Positions 51,375 to 59,771 of a stretch of DNA of 64,000 nt are shown one piece after another. Origin of the DNA: JAJDXO01 sp965221855. Lineage in GTDB: Bacteria > Pseudomonadota > Alphaproteobacteria > Rhodospirillales > UBA2165. The stretch covers positions 1 to 64,000 of the forward strand of contig CBDCSV010000003.1 in the NCBI GenBank assembly GCA_965221855.1, read 5' to 3'. The stretch's first letter is position 1. Each line of letters opens with the position of its first letter. The notes beneath the pieces were generated by a model that searched no databases, was not told the DNA's origin, and worked only from the letters and a program-made list of their open reading frames with translations. Made by a program: the position numbers and the translations under genes.

Positions 51375-51953
51375 CCCGAAGGTCCCCGAAAAAAAAGTAG
51401 TGCGGCCGGCGCCGCCCGGCCATCCACGTGTGCCGCCGCCCCCTCGATTCGTGGATCACCGGGCTTGGAATATATTTCCAACAAAAATTTCGATTCAGGC
51501 CCGATCGCGCGGGCTGTAATGGACATTCATGGACATTCATGGACATTAATAGACATTTGATGACTTGGTTAAATTCCAATTCGGCGCCTTTGCGCGCATT
51601 TTTGCGCGCGGGAATCCCAGGCAAAATCATGGGTTGGCGCCCGCGGACGGTGCTTCCCTTATCAATGTGTGCGATTTGCCGCCGGAATCCACCCCCCTCC
51701 ACACCCTTCGGGGGGAGAGGGTGCAAAATTACCACGGAGCGCACAGAGATCGCGGAGAAGGTGTATTCGGCTGTCGGCGCCCCATCTCCGTGATCTCGGT
51801 GATCTCCGTGGTGAAAAATCCTGGATGCCCCGCCCAGAGCCTATCCTCCGGCCGGCGAAGCCGGTCCGGTGGGGTGGGGCATGACGCGGGTTGTTGGAGC
51901 CCCTATTCCGTCATACCCCGGCGCAAGGCCGGGCCATTCACGGTCCCGCCGCC
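51375..51953. other. gene-free repeat cluster between the ABM and dapA-like genes
   Basis: About 580 bp with no credible gene. It holds the dispersed repeat at 51516-51587, a CACCCTTCGGGGGGAGAGGG hairpin-type repeat near 51698, two ACCACGGAG / CTCCGTGGT tracts (51731-51830) like those at 633-664 and 52920-52985, and a CCCCGGCGCAAGGCCGGG inverted repeat near 51917. Frames that cross it run through these repeats and have no family resemblance. Confidence 0.55.
51516..51587. repeat. second copy of the sufB-sufC dispersed repeat
   Basis: Read on the minus strand: GCGCCGAATTGGAATTTAAC, CAAGTCATCAAATGTCTATT, then three ATGTCCATGA-type units instead of the two at 21962-22022. The copies lie in opposite orientations 29.5 kb apart. 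The variable number of the 10-bp unit suggests slippage within an otherwise conserved element. Confidence 0.75.
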
Positions 51954-52847
51954 TCAGATCAGGCCGGCCCGCTCCAGCACCCCGTCCAGTCGCTTCTCCA
52001 ACTCCGGCGTCGCCGGCATCATGGGCAGCCGGTGCTCGTTGGCGGGCATCAATCCCATGCGTTTCATCATGTACTTGATGGGTATGGGGTTGGTGTCGAA
52101 GAACACCGACTGATTGAGCTCCAGCAGGCGCTGGTGCAGATCCCGCCCGGTCTTCATGTCGCCGGCCCAGGCCGCCTCGCACATTTGCGACAGGAGGTCG
52201 GGCCGCAGGTTTCCGACCGCGTTCATCAGGCCGGCGGCGCCGATGCACAGCATCGGGTAGCTGAGTTCCTCGAGGCCGACGAAGACGCGAAAATCGGGGA
52301 TGGCGTCGATGCACTCGGTGACGAAGCCGAGGTCGTTGACCGCGTGCTTCATGCCGACGAAGCCGGGCGAGCGGTCCTTCAGTTCCCTGACCGTGTCCAG
52401 GGTGACCGACACCGCCGCGCGGCCGGGAATGTGGTAGATCATCCACGGCGTGTCGTGGTCCTTCGTGACGTCCAGATAGTATTCGATGATGCCCCGCTGC
52501 GGCGGGCGGATGTAATAAGGCGTGACGATCAGCAGCGCGTCCGCGCCGGCGTCGACCGCATGACGGGTCAATTCCTTGGTTTCGGCCAGGGACTGGGACC
52601 CGGTGGCGGCGACGACCGGGACTTTTCCCTTGGCGATTCCGATCGCGGTATCGACCGTCCGGTTGCGTTCCGCAATGGTCATGGTCGACGGTTCGGCCGT
52701 CGTTCCGTTGACCAGGATGCAGTGAGACCCATGGCCGATCTGGAACTCGACCAGGCCCGCATAGGCATCGAGATCCACTTCGCCGTTCCTGAACGGGGTG
52801 ATGATCGGCGGCGCCGACCCCTTCAGCCAATCCAGATCGCTCGACAT
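51954..52847 (-). CDS. dihydrodipicolinate synthase family protein (DapA-like)
   Basis: A 297-residue TIM-barrel aldolase. The Schiff-base lysine lies in GFVGMKHAVNDL. The family GTTGE motif appears as NGTTAEPST and the Tyr motif YNVPGRTG appears as IYHIPGRAAVS. Both changes are unusual for true DapA, so a relative acting on another pyruvate- or 2-oxo-acid-derived aldol substrate is quite possible. ATG 52847 with GGAGGGACGA is chosen. It stands alone, with a perfect 12-bp palindrome 46 bp upstream that may be a regulator site. Confidence 0.82.
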   Translation of the reverse strand: MSSDLDWLKGSAPPIITPFRNGEVDLDAYAGLVEFQIGHGSHCILVNGTTAEPSTMTIAERNRTVDTAIGIAKGKVPVVAATGSQSLAETKELTRHAVDAGADALLIVTPYYIRPPQRGIIEYYLDVTKDHDTPWMIYHIPGRAAVSVTLDTVRELKDRSPGFVGMKHAVNDLGFVTECIDAIPDFRVFVGLEELSYPMLCIGAAGLMNAVGNLRPDLLSQMCEAAWAGDMKTGRDLHQRLLELNQSVFFDTNPIPIKYMMKRMGLMPANEHRLPMMPATPELEKRLDGVLERAGLI

Positions 52848-52892
52848 TCGTCCCTCCTCGCCATTCACACCGGGTGTAGGCTTAAATTTTAC

Positions 52893-52904
52893 TTAACATG
52901 TTAA
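52893..52904. promoter_or_regulatory. perfect palindrome upstream of the dapA-like gene
   Basis: TTAACATGTTAA is a perfect 12-bp palindrome in an AT-rich patch (52882-52908) 46 bp before the dapA-like start. Palindromes of this size and position often bind GntR/FadR-type or similar dimeric repressors of catabolic genes. No such regulator gene is in this window, so the call rests on symmetry and position. Confidence 0.45.
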
Positions 52905-53280
52905 ATAATGTCCAGGCCGGACAGAGACACGGAGGACACCGAGGAGGAATGGTTAACGCCTCACTGTCTCACTGTCTCCGTGGTTCAAGAAGCCGTCACG
53001 CCCGCGCTCGACACGGGCATCCACGCTTTGGCGGCGCGCCATGTCAAACCCGTCATGCCCCGCCTCCGTCGAGCGGCTTATTCACGCGGTCCGCGGGTTG
53101 CGGACCATGCCGGGGGACGGGCCCCTCGAACCGCCTTGCGGCGCCGGAGGTTTCAACCGGGCGTGATTTGCCGAAAGCGGCGAGAAATGTCAAAATCCTT
53201 TCGCCGGAGTGCAGCAATCGTGTCTCCGAAGTCGCGCGACCTAACGCGCTTCTGGTCATATTTGGGGACTGTTGGCACAG
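52905..53280. other. gene-free repeat stretch upstream of olsB
   Basis: About 375 bp without a credible gene. It contains ACACGGAGGACACCGAGGAG and CACTGTCTCCGTGGTTCAAG arms (52920-52988) and a GTCACGCCCGCGCTCGACAC / GGGCATCCACG repeat (52996-53028) related to 491-525. The last ~100 bp before 53281, which includes TTGGGGACTGTTGGCACAG, should contain the olsB promoter, but I see no convincing -35/-10 pair. Confidence 0.5.
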
Positions 53281-54102
53281 ATGACACAAGATGTTGCGGC
53301 CAATTTGACTGTTCGCCTTGCCGGGACCGCCGAGGATGTCCGGGCGGCCCAGGCGCTGAGGTACCGCGTATTCTACGAGAACATGGGCGCCGCGCCGTCC
53401 GAGGAAATGGCGCGGCAGAAACTCGATTTCGATCGTTTCGATGATTTCTGCGACCATCTCCTGGTGGTCGATCAAACGGTCCCGGAGGCGCCCCCCGAAA
53501 TCGTCGGCACCTATCGGCTGCTGCGGCGGTCCCGGGCCGTGGAAACCAGCGGTTTCTACTCGGCGGCCGAGTTCGACCTGGATCCATTGAAGAAATATCC
53601 GGGAGAGGTGTTGGAACTGGGCCGGTCATGCGTCGACCCGGCGTTCCGGGATCGGGCCGTCCTGCAACTGCTGTGGAAGGGCATCTCGGACTATTTGATG
53701 GACAACCGGATCACCCTCATGTTCGGCTGCGCCAGCTTCCCCGGGATCGACCTGGATCAGATGGCCCGCGCCCTGTCGTACCTCTACTACTACCATTCGG
53801 CCCCGGCGGACTGGCGTCCGCGGGCGCTGGACGAGCGCTACGTCAAGATGGACCGGATGCCCAAGGAGCAGGTGGACATGCGCCAGGCGCTCCGGGAGAT
53901 GCCGCCGTTGATCAAGGGCTATCTTCGCCTGGGCGGCGTCATCGGCGACGGCGCGGTCATCGACGACGTATTCAATACCGTGGACGTGTGCCTCCTGGTG
54001 GAGACCGAGAACGTCCCCAAGCGGTATGCAAAGCATTATCAATTCGAAGACAAGATAGCTTCGGGGATTCTGAAAACCGGTCCCGAACGGACCCAGGCCT
54101 GA
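53281..54102 (+). CDS. olsB: L-ornithine N-alpha-acyltransferase OlsB
   Basis: A 273-residue GNAT-fold acyltransferase that would join a 3-hydroxyacyl chain to ornithine, the first step in ornithine-lipid synthesis. Family features include RVFYENMGAAPSEEMARQKL, DFDRFDDFCDHLLV, GTYRLLRRSRA, GFYSAAEFDL, LELGRSCVDPAFRDRAVLQL and LMFGCASFPGID. ATG 53281 is chosen; a TTG three codons earlier is possible. The stop overlaps the olsA start by one base (TGATG). Ornithine lipids often replace phospholipids under phosphate limitation. Confidence 0.9.
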   Translation: MTQDVAANLTVRLAGTAEDVRAAQALRYRVFYENMGAAPSEEMARQKLDFDRFDDFCDHLLVVDQTVPEAPPEIVGTYRLLRRSRAVETSGFYSAAEFDLDPLKKYPGEVLELGRSCVDPAFRDRAVLQLLWKGISDYLMDNRITLMFGCASFPGIDLDQMARALSYLYYYHSAPADWRPRALDERYVKMDRMPKEQVDMRQALREMPPLIKGYLRLGGVIGDGAVIDDVFNTVDVCLLVETENVPKRYAKHYQFEDKIASGILKTGPERTQA

Positions 54103-54950
54103 TGCGCCCCACCGTCCGCGCGATCGTTCGAATCATCGCTCTGGCAGGGGTTACGGTCATTTTGCACCCGGTTTATTTTTTTGCCGGATCCCGTAGGCCG
54201 AAGGTCGTGCAGGCATGGCACCGGGCTGCCTGCCGGATCGCGGGAATCCGGGTATCGCCGGTCGGGGCGCCGGTCCGCGAGGAATCGACCCTGGTGGCCT
54301 CCAATCACATTTCATATTTGGATATTCCCGCCCTGGCCTCCCGCCTGGATGCCGTATTCGTCGCCAAGGCGGACGTATCGAACTGGCCGGGTATCGGCTA
54401 CCTGGCCAAGCTGGCAGGGACCATATTCATTGACCGCGAGACGACTAAAACGGCGAGCCACGTGGATGCCGTCTCGGGCCAGCTTGCGCTCAGCAGGAGC
54501 GTGATCATATTCCCCGAGGCCACCAGCACCGAAGGCGATACCGTCCGGCCGTTCAAGAGCTCGTTGTTTCAGGCGCCCTATAATCTTGCACCGGGACTCC
54601 CCGCGGCGGTTCAGCCGGTGACCATCAGCTACGTTCGCAATTTGGATGGCGGGCCCCTGACAGCCGCGGAGCGCCGCGCTTACGCCTGGGTGGGCGACGA
54701 CACGCTGGTGCCGCACCTGTGGAATATCCTCAAGCGTGAGGGGGTAAGATTGGAAATCCGCTTCCACCCCGCCGTCGACGCCCGCGCCTTCGGTTCACGC
54801 AAGGCGCTTGCCGATTACTGCCACGACCAGACGGCCCGCGGTCTGTCGAATATTCGGCGCCGGTGCGACAGCGTGTCCGCGCCCCTGGCCACGGGGCCGC
54901 GGGTCTGGAGCGATTGGCAGGACTATCCCGCTTTCTCGTTCTTCGACTAG
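54102..54950 (+). CDS. olsA: lyso-ornithine-lipid acyltransferase OlsA
   Basis: A 282-residue PlsC-type acyltransferase expected to add the second fatty acid to lyso-ornithine lipid. A hydrophobic segment (about 7-27) anchors it to the membrane. The catalytic H-x4-D motif reads SNHISYLDIP, and the acyl-acceptor motif reads IIFPEATSTEGDTV. It overlaps olsB by one base. An IS630-type element begins four bases after its stop codon, so the native downstream region and terminator have been displaced. Confidence 0.9.
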   Translation: MRPTVRAIVRIIALAGVTVILHPVYFFAGSRRPKVVQAWHRAACRIAGIRVSPVGAPVREESTLVASNHISYLDIPALASRLDAVFVAKADVSNWPGIGYLAKLAGTIFIDRETTKTASHVDAVSGQLALSRSVIIFPEATSTEGDTVRPFKSSLFQAPYNLAPGLPAAVQPVTISYVRNLDGGPLTAAERRAYAWVGDDTLVPHLWNILKREGVRLEIRFHPAVDARAFGSRKALADYCHDQTARGLSNIRRRCDSVSAPLATGPRVWSDWQDYPAFSFFD

Positions 54951-54954
54951 GCTA

Positions 54955-56004
54955 GAGCGTTTCATATTTTGACGGAAGCGTATCCTGCGTTTTTGAAGTA
55001 GTTGGCGCATTGCTGTGGCTCGATGGTGTCGATGAGGCTCCCGAGATGGCGCCATAAGTCGTCGATCTCCCGCTTCTGGGCGTTTCTCATCCAGTGCTTG
55101 ATTTGGGCAAAGGTCTGCTCGATGGGATTGAGGTCGGGGGAATATTTGGGCAGGAGCCACAGCTTGGCTCCGGCGGCACGGATGGCGTTTCGCACGGCTT
55201 TTGACTTGTGGCTGCCGAGATTGTCCATGATGACGATGTCGCCGGGCACCAGGGTCGGCACGAGCAGCTGCTCGACGTAGGCGCGGAAGCACACGCCATT
55301 GATGGGGCCGTCGAAGACGCAGGGCGCGGTGAACCGGTCGCAGCGCAGCGCGCCGATGAAGGTCAGGGTGTGCCACCGCCCATGGGGGGCAAAGCCGCGG
55401 ACCCGCTCCCCTTTCGGCCCCCAGCCGCGCAGCGGGGCCATATTGGTCCGGATCCAGGTTTCATCAATGAATACCAGCCGTTCGGGATCAAGCTTTGCCT
55501 GCCACGCCTTCCAGCGCCTGCGATGGCGGGCGATGTCCGCGCGCGCCCGTTCAACGGCGAACAGGGTTTTTTTTAAAGCGCAGCCCTTCACGGCGCAGAA
55601 ACAGCCATACCGTGCTGTGGGATACCCTGACACCCCGAGCGGCCAACTCGTCTCTCAACCGATGCAGCGTCAGATGCGGCTCCTGGTCGATCCGGCCGAC
55701 AATGAACTCCCGATGGGGCTCAAGAACCCGGCGGCGGTGACCGCCCATCTTGCCGGGCGCAACACTCCCCGTCCGCCGGTAGCGCTGCGACCACTTAACC
55801 ACGCTCGAAACCGCAACCCCAAACCGAGCCGCTACAGCGCGGCAACTCTCCCCCGCCAAAACCGCCAAAACAACACGCTCTCGCAAATCAATCGAATAAG
55901 GTCTCGCCATGAATGCTGGCCTCCTTGCCCAGCATCCATCTTGAATCATGGTTCGCCCATACTTGGGAATCCCTAAAATGATTCAATCAATCTCAAATAC
56001 GCTC
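54955..56004 (-). mobile_element. IS630-family insertion sequence, 1050 bp (second type)
   Basis: The ends GAGCGTTTCATATTTTGA (left) and, reverse-complemented, GAGCGTATTTGAGATTGA (right) are flanked by TA at 54953-54954 and 56005-56006. The element is related to the one at 694-1745 but clearly different in sequence. Its left end lies four bases past the olsA stop. Its right end cuts into a small zinc-ribbon gene. Confidence 0.85.
54962..55910 (-). CDS. IS630 family transposase, two frames joined by a frameshift
   Basis: The upstream frame starts at ATG 55910 (MARPYSIDLRERVVLAVLAG) after AAGGAGG. It carries the helix-turn-helix region (CRAVAARFGVAVSSVVKW) and runs to 55551. The downstream frame, ending at 54962, carries the DDE domain: RLVFIDETW, VIMDNLGSHK and the Glu in YSPDLNPIEQTFAQ. 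They overlap at eight A residues on the coding strand (55567-55574), the likely slippage site. The joined product of about 315 residues is complete and may be active. Confidence 0.85.
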
Positions 56005-56139
56005 TAGCACAAGGGCGAAAAGTCCAGGAAGGGCATGAAGGAATTTCCCTTCGCCCGGCCTTCTAGCCCCGCAATTTGGACATGTCTTGGCATTCGACGA
56101 GATTTCGTGCTGGCACTCTCGGCATGGCTTCAAGCCCAT
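55993..56139 (-). pseudogene. small zinc-ribbon protein truncated by IS630
   Basis: ATG 56139, preceded by GGAG eight bases upstream, opens 48 codons. The first residues are MGLKPCRECQHEISS, followed by NAKTCPNCGARRPGEG. This is a treble-clef zinc ribbon with two CxxC pairs (C6/C9 and C20/C23), well known at the N-terminus of small membrane-associated zinc-ribbon proteins. A hydrophobic segment (FLHALPGLFALVL) begins, and then the IS630 terminal repeat supplies the last three residues and the stop. The missing part was probably a transmembrane tail. Confidence 0.65.
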
Positions 56140-56207
56140 GAACACTCTCCGCATAAAACTGGGTTTTTTGAAAAAAGGACCGCCAATCCTCGGAATTATG
56201 CCAGCGA

Positions 56208-56561
56208 TCAGGGCAAGTTCTCTAAGCGCGTAAGAGTTATCGGCACAGGATAATTCGGCTGATCAGTTTTCCACATTTCACCGACAACCGAATCACTTAG
56301 AACCACTCCCTCAAATTGAATGTCGTATGGTCCGGATTCTGACATTCCGAAGGCCGTTATATTTGGTCCGTTGAAATGTGTGACCTTAACCTGAGCGGTC
56401 AACCTATAGTCGGTTAGATCGTACTTGCCGACATAGTAGAAGCAAGAATCACCACCGAAAATCCTTGTTGTTTCGAGCACGACCACTCCACCGTTATGTT
56501 GGCCGGGGCCGTATACGTCTCCGAAATTAACCGCCCATAGGGCTTCGACGTTGTTCATCAT
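56208..56561 (-). CDS. GrlR-family regulatory-like protein
   Basis: The 117-residue AT-rich gene has the GrlR lipocalin-like beta-barrel pattern: ALWAVNFGDVYGPGQHNGGVVVLETTRIFGGDSCFYYVGKY, then a middle hairpin and a final GEMWKT...VPITLTRLENLP strand. The two tracts GGVVVL and GGDS.FYYVG are the family signature. GrlR was described as a repressor partner of GrlA in the enteropathogenic E. coli type III secretion island, but most relatives lie elsewhere with unknown roles. ATG 56561 with AAGGAACAG upstream. 56562-56830 contains no gene that I can support. Confidence 0.65.
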   Translation of the reverse strand: MMNNVEALWAVNFGDVYGPGQHNGGVVVLETTRIFGGDSCFYYVGKYDLTDYRLTAQVKVTHFNGPNITAFGMSESGPYDIQFEGVVLSDSVVGEMWKTDQPNYPVPITLTRLENLP

Positions 56562-56830
56562 TGTTTCTTCTGTTCCTTGGGCAATGCCAACAAACTCAAA
56601 ATCCTCATAAATTTCCCGTGGGACTGAAATGGTTTGGAAGGTCGCGAAAAAAACGCACGCAAACGGCCCATGAGTTTCATTTTCAGGTTCTAAAATGGAA
56701 AAAAAAATCGAGTAAGGGCGAAGGTTATTTCATATTAAGGTATACTCAATTTTGGGGAATTGCATACTAAATTTGATATGATAGCGAAAATTGACGGGAA
56801 ACTTGACTGAGAATCAGGGGAAGAAAGACG

Positions 56831-57211
56831 ATGACGGACCAGGACAAACTACATCCTCCTGTTTGCCCGGTATGGGGAAATCACGGCAAACATCCCGCTG
56901 GACAGAAGCCCCGCTTTTTGGCGGCGGTCGGCTATGAGACCAGCGGCCCCCTGCGCGGAGAAATCGAATTCGGCTACCGATCATCGTCTTGGGACAAATT
57001 CGCAGACGGGAGAGTGACTTATCAGGGGAACCTGCTGGCCTCCGGCGATGTGGAGATCCCAGGCGATCCGAAAACCATGTCCCTCATGGCGAACGGCATT
57101 TTCTCCTTCGGCGAGGCACGGCGCTTCAAGCCCTATGTCGGCGCAGGAGTGGGTTTCGCCCGGCACGAAGCGTCCCCCGATGCGGTCACGCTCACGGATG
57201 AGCCACCGTAA
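56831..57211 (+). pseudogene. outer-membrane beta-barrel protein fragment
   Basis: The 126-codon frame contains four to five amphipathic beta strands of an outer-membrane barrel (FLAAVGYET, LRGEIEFGYRSSSW, MSLMANGIFSF, FKPYVGAGVGFARHEA). However, it begins with a non-signal sequence, MTDQDKLHPPVCPVWG, and stops after the fifth strand. A working porin-like barrel of this type needs a signal peptide and at least eight strands. It looks like an internal piece of such a gene joined to a foreign start. The ribosome site GGGGAAG before ATG 56831 may still allow translation. Confidence 0.5.
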
Positions 57212-57289
57212 ACGCGGCAGGCTGGAGCGGGTGGCGGGATCCGATGACAGTCCCGACGCAGCCCGCCCGCATAATCTGACCGCCGCCAA

Positions 57290-57324
57290 CGAGGGCCACT
57301 CCCTTGGACGGGGAGTGGCCCTCG
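57290..57324. terminator. perfect 14-bp hairpin
   Basis: CGAGGGCCACTCCC (57290-57303) and GGGAGTGGCCCTCG (57311-57324) form a perfect stem with a seven-base loop, ending 29 bp before the ATG at 57354. No T-run follows, so it may act as a rho-independent-like terminator for the fragment upstream, or as a leader structure of the following gene. Confidence 0.45.
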
Positions 57325-57353
57325 TCTGCAATACCTGAATACGGAGAATCGAA

Positions 57354-57860
57354 ATGAAAAAAATTCCGGCATTACGGCTATTGCCGATCGCCGCTTTCTT
57401 CGCCCTTTGCGCGCCGCAAACCGCCTTCGCCGAGGAGAGCGGCAGCTTCGAACTCGTCGTGACCCATGTCCACGACTACACCACTTTGAAACACGCGGGA
57501 CGGACGATCACCGGGGGTCCGCTGCAAGGGACGGCCAGTATCGTCGCGACCAGCGGCGGCCCGTTTACCGACGGCGCGGATTATCGCGTGACCTGCGTGG
57601 TCTACGCCACGAGTTCGGATACCGGCATCGACCTGGAGGCGCCGTGCACGATGACGGACGGGGCAGGCGACGTGCTGTATGTGCGGTTTGAGAGGCGGGC
57701 GGGAACCATTGCCGTCGGAGGCGGCGGTGCGGGTAATCACCTGATCCTGGGCGGCACCGGAAAATACGCCGGCATCGCCGGCGGCTGTCCGTACAGGACG
57801 AGCTACCTTCCCGACAAGTGGATCGTGACCCGGGTAACATGCTCTTGGCGAAGGCGCTGA
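57354..57860 (+). CDS. secreted protein of unknown function, possibly AOC/dirigent-like barrel
   Basis: A 168-residue protein with a clear signal peptide (MKKIPALRLLPIAAFFALCA, then PQTAFA), so it is probably periplasmic. The mature part is beta-rich, with VTCVVYATSSDTGIDLEAPC (a possible disulfide) and the segment LILGGTGKYAGIAGGC. That G-T-G-K-Y-A-G pattern is seen in allene-oxide-cyclase/dirigent-like barrels, hence the tentative fold. GGAG lies nine bases before ATG 57354. No partner genes suggest a function. Confidence 0.6.
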   Translation: MKKIPALRLLPIAAFFALCAPQTAFAEESGSFELVVTHVHDYTTLKHAGRTITGGPLQGTASIVATSGGPFTDGADYRVTCVVYATSSDTGIDLEAPCTMTDGAGDVLYVRFERRAGTIAVGGGGAGNHLILGGTGKYAGIAGGCPYRTSYLPDKWIVTRVTCSWRRR

Positions 57861-58064
57861 CGATTTGGTGGCGCGACCGGCGTCCGGTACAACTTCTAAA
57901 ACCAAGTCATCCTATGCGCGAGGTGAGACCACACCAAGTCATCCGTCAACATCTTGCGCGATTCAGAACCCGGGGAAATCTCCCACTTCCTCGGGTTCAC
58001 TTATTCAACCTCTTGTGTGAAACCAGCCAACAGAATCAAAATAACAGACGAATAATAACCTCTT

Positions 58065-58181
58065 ACCGAAAAATGCCCGCTATGCGGCACCAAGCCCCAC
58101 GACGACCCATTTTCCTACAAAGGCGGTTACGAGGATGCCGCCGCTTGTCCGGTTTTCTTGCACGACCCGCGAGTTTTCTGA
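58065..58181 (+). pseudogene. zinc-ribbon-like gene remnant without a start codon
   Basis: From 58065 one frame reads TEKCPLCGTKPHDDPFSYKG, then GYEDAAACPVFLHDPRVF and a TGA at 58179. CPLCG is a convincing zinc knuckle. No ATG/GTG/TTG precedes it in frame; tandem TAA codons lie just upstream. It may be the tail of a decayed gene. The surrounding stretch 57861-58289 otherwise holds no supported gene; it contains a GAACCCGGGG/CCTCGGGTTC inverted repeat near 57966-57999 and should include the peroxiredoxin promoter. Confidence 0.3.
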
Positions 58182-58289
58182 TCGTTTGACACTATCGTAT
58201 ATATTTCCCGAAATTTTCGCTGACGGCGCCGGGGCCGCGGCCTATAAAGACGCATCTTCCGTATTCCCGACCATAAAGGACAAGACATC

Positions 58290-58772
58290 ATGGCACTCAG
58301 CGTTGGCGACACCATTCCCGCCGTCACCCTCCGGCGCAAAACCGCCGAAGGGATCGATGAAATCACCACCGACGAAGTCTTCAAGGGCAAGAACGTCGCC
58401 TTCTTCGCCGTGCCCGGCGCCTTCACGCCCACATGCTCGGCCCAGCATCTGCCGGGCTTCGTGGACAATGCGGATGCGCTGAAGGCCAAGGGCGTCGACA
58501 GCATCGTCTGTCTGGCGGTCAACGACGCATTCGTCATGGGCGCCTGGGGCGCCGCCCAGAACGTCGGCGATACGGTCCTCATGCTGGCCGACGGCAATGG
58601 GGAATTTACCCAGGCCGTCGGTCTGGAATTGGACGGCTCCGGCTTCGGCCTCGGCCCGCGCTCTCAGCGCTACTCCATGTATGTGGAGGACGGCGTCGTC
58701 AAGCAGCTCAACATCGAGCCCGCCGGCTCCTTCGGCGAGAGCAGCGCCGAAACGCTTCTGGAACAAATATAA
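58290..58772 (+). CDS. Prx5-type peroxiredoxin
   Basis: A 160-residue thioredoxin-fold peroxidase that reduces hydrogen peroxide and alkyl hydroperoxides. The peroxidatic cysteine lies in VPGAFTPTCSAQHLPGFV (near residue 49). The Prx5 segments CLAVNDAFVMGAWG and GLGPRSQRYSMYVEDGVVK follow. No second resolving cysteine is evident apart from C74 in the CLAVND strand, so glutathione or glutaredoxin may resolve it. A strong terminator follows 40 bp after the stop. Monocistronic. Confidence 0.93.
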   Translation: MALSVGDTIPAVTLRRKTAEGIDEITTDEVFKGKNVAFFAVPGAFTPTCSAQHLPGFVDNADALKAKGVDSIVCLAVNDAFVMGAWGAAQNVGDTVLMLADGNGEFTQAVGLELDGSGFGLGPRSQRYSMYVEDGVVKQLNIEPAGSFGESSAETLLEQI

Positions 58773-58812
58773 GAAGACCGGGAAAACATAGAATACTCTC
58801 GTCCGGCGAGGA

Positions 58813-58843
58813 AAAGGGCGGTCCAGCGGGACCGCCCTTTTTT
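58813..58843 (+). terminator. rho-independent terminator after the peroxiredoxin gene
   Basis: AAAGGGCGGTCC (58813-58824), loop AGCG, then GGACCGCCCTTT (58829-58840) continuing into TTT. This is a perfect 12-bp stem with a six-T run on the plus strand and an A-run on the other side, so it may work in both directions. It would also stop the convergent EamA transporter transcript whose stop is at 58851. Confidence 0.85.
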
Positions 58844-58850
58844 AGTCGAG

Positions 58851-59741
58851 CTAGGTTTGTGCCGTTGCCGCCCGATGCTCCTTTTGGAGATTGTAGTAGT
58901 TGCCGGCGAAGATAATCAGCGCGCCCAACAGCACCCACAGCTCCAGCGCCTCGTCATAGAGGAAGAACCCGACCACGGCGATAAACGGCAGGCGGAGGAA
59001 GTCGATGGGCATCGCAATCGTGGCGTCCGCGAGGGTGAAGGCGCGAGCCATGCAGTAATGGGCGAACATTCCGGTAAAGCCGATCACCGCCAGAAACGGA
59101 ACATCCTCGAGGGTTGGATTGACCCAGTCGAAGGTCGCCGGAATAAGCCCCAGCGGCAGCTGAATGATCGACATCATGATCAGGATGGTGAGCGGGGATT
59201 CGGTGCGCGTCAGGCTCTTGGTGCAGGTGAGGGCCCCGCCGAACCCCACCGCGCCGACCAGCATGATCCAGGTGCCCACGTGGATTTCCTCGAATCCGGG
59301 CCGGACGATGAGCAGAATGCCCGTGAAGCCCGCCACGACGGCGATCAGTTTGCCCCCCGTCAGCCTCTCACCCAGAAATATGGTGGCGAAAATCAGTATC
59401 CATATGGGGACGGTGAACTCGATGGCAAACACTTCGGCCAGGGGCAGCATGGCGACGGCCACCACCCAGGAAAACTGACCGACGAAGTGAATGAGGTTGC
59501 GGAAGATATGGAACCCGAGCCGCTGGGTTCGCATGGGCTGCCAGTCGGCCCGCCAGGCGAGGAACAGCAGGACCGGAAGGCCAAGCGCACCCCGCCAGAA
59601 GACGATCTCGAAAGAGCCCATGGTGTCGTGCAGCTCGCGGACGCCGATGGCCATGGCGCTGAACGACAGCATCGCGCCGACCATCCAGGCACTCGCTCTG
59701 ATGATGGCGCGGGGGCTCTGCTGAGGGAGTGTCTCACTCAT
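58851..59741 (-). CDS. EamA-family (DMT superfamily) transporter
   Basis: A 296-residue inner-membrane protein with ten hydrophobic helices in two EamA repeats (about 12-145 and 155-285). Segments include MVGAMLSFSAMAIGVREL, EIVFWRGALGLPVLLFLA, PLAEVFAIEFTVPIWILIFA and CMARAFTLADATIAMPIDFL. DMT transporters usually export metabolites such as amino acids; the substrate is unknown. It is the last gene of a dedA-like/dsbB/coq7/eamA run on the minus strand, 30 bp after coq7. Confidence 0.9.
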   Translation of the reverse strand: MSETLPQQSPRAIIRASAWMVGAMLSFSAMAIGVRELHDTMGSFEIVFWRGALGLPVLLFLAWRADWQPMRTQRLGFHIFRNLIHFVGQFSWVVAVAMLPLAEVFAIEFTVPIWILIFATIFLGERLTGGKLIAVVAGFTGILLIVRPGFEEIHVGTWIMLVGAVGFGGALTCTKSLTRTESPLTILIMMSIIQLPLGLIPATFDWVNPTLEDVPFLAVIGFTGMFAHYCMARAFTLADATIAMPIDFLRLPFIAVVGFFLYDEALELWVLLGALIIFAGNYYNLQKEHRAATAQT

Positions 59742-59771
59742 CCAGGAAGCAGCGGTGCCGGGCGCCTTCGA

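Noticed and set aside
56035..56253. 72-codon plus-strand frame after IS630
   Set aside because: The opposite strand encodes a convincing zinc ribbon with its own ribosome site, so this frame is a shadow.
58186..58214. TTGACA as a -35 for the peroxiredoxin gene
   Set aside because: No -10-like hexamer lies at 16-18 bp; the TATATA-like run is only 6 bp away.
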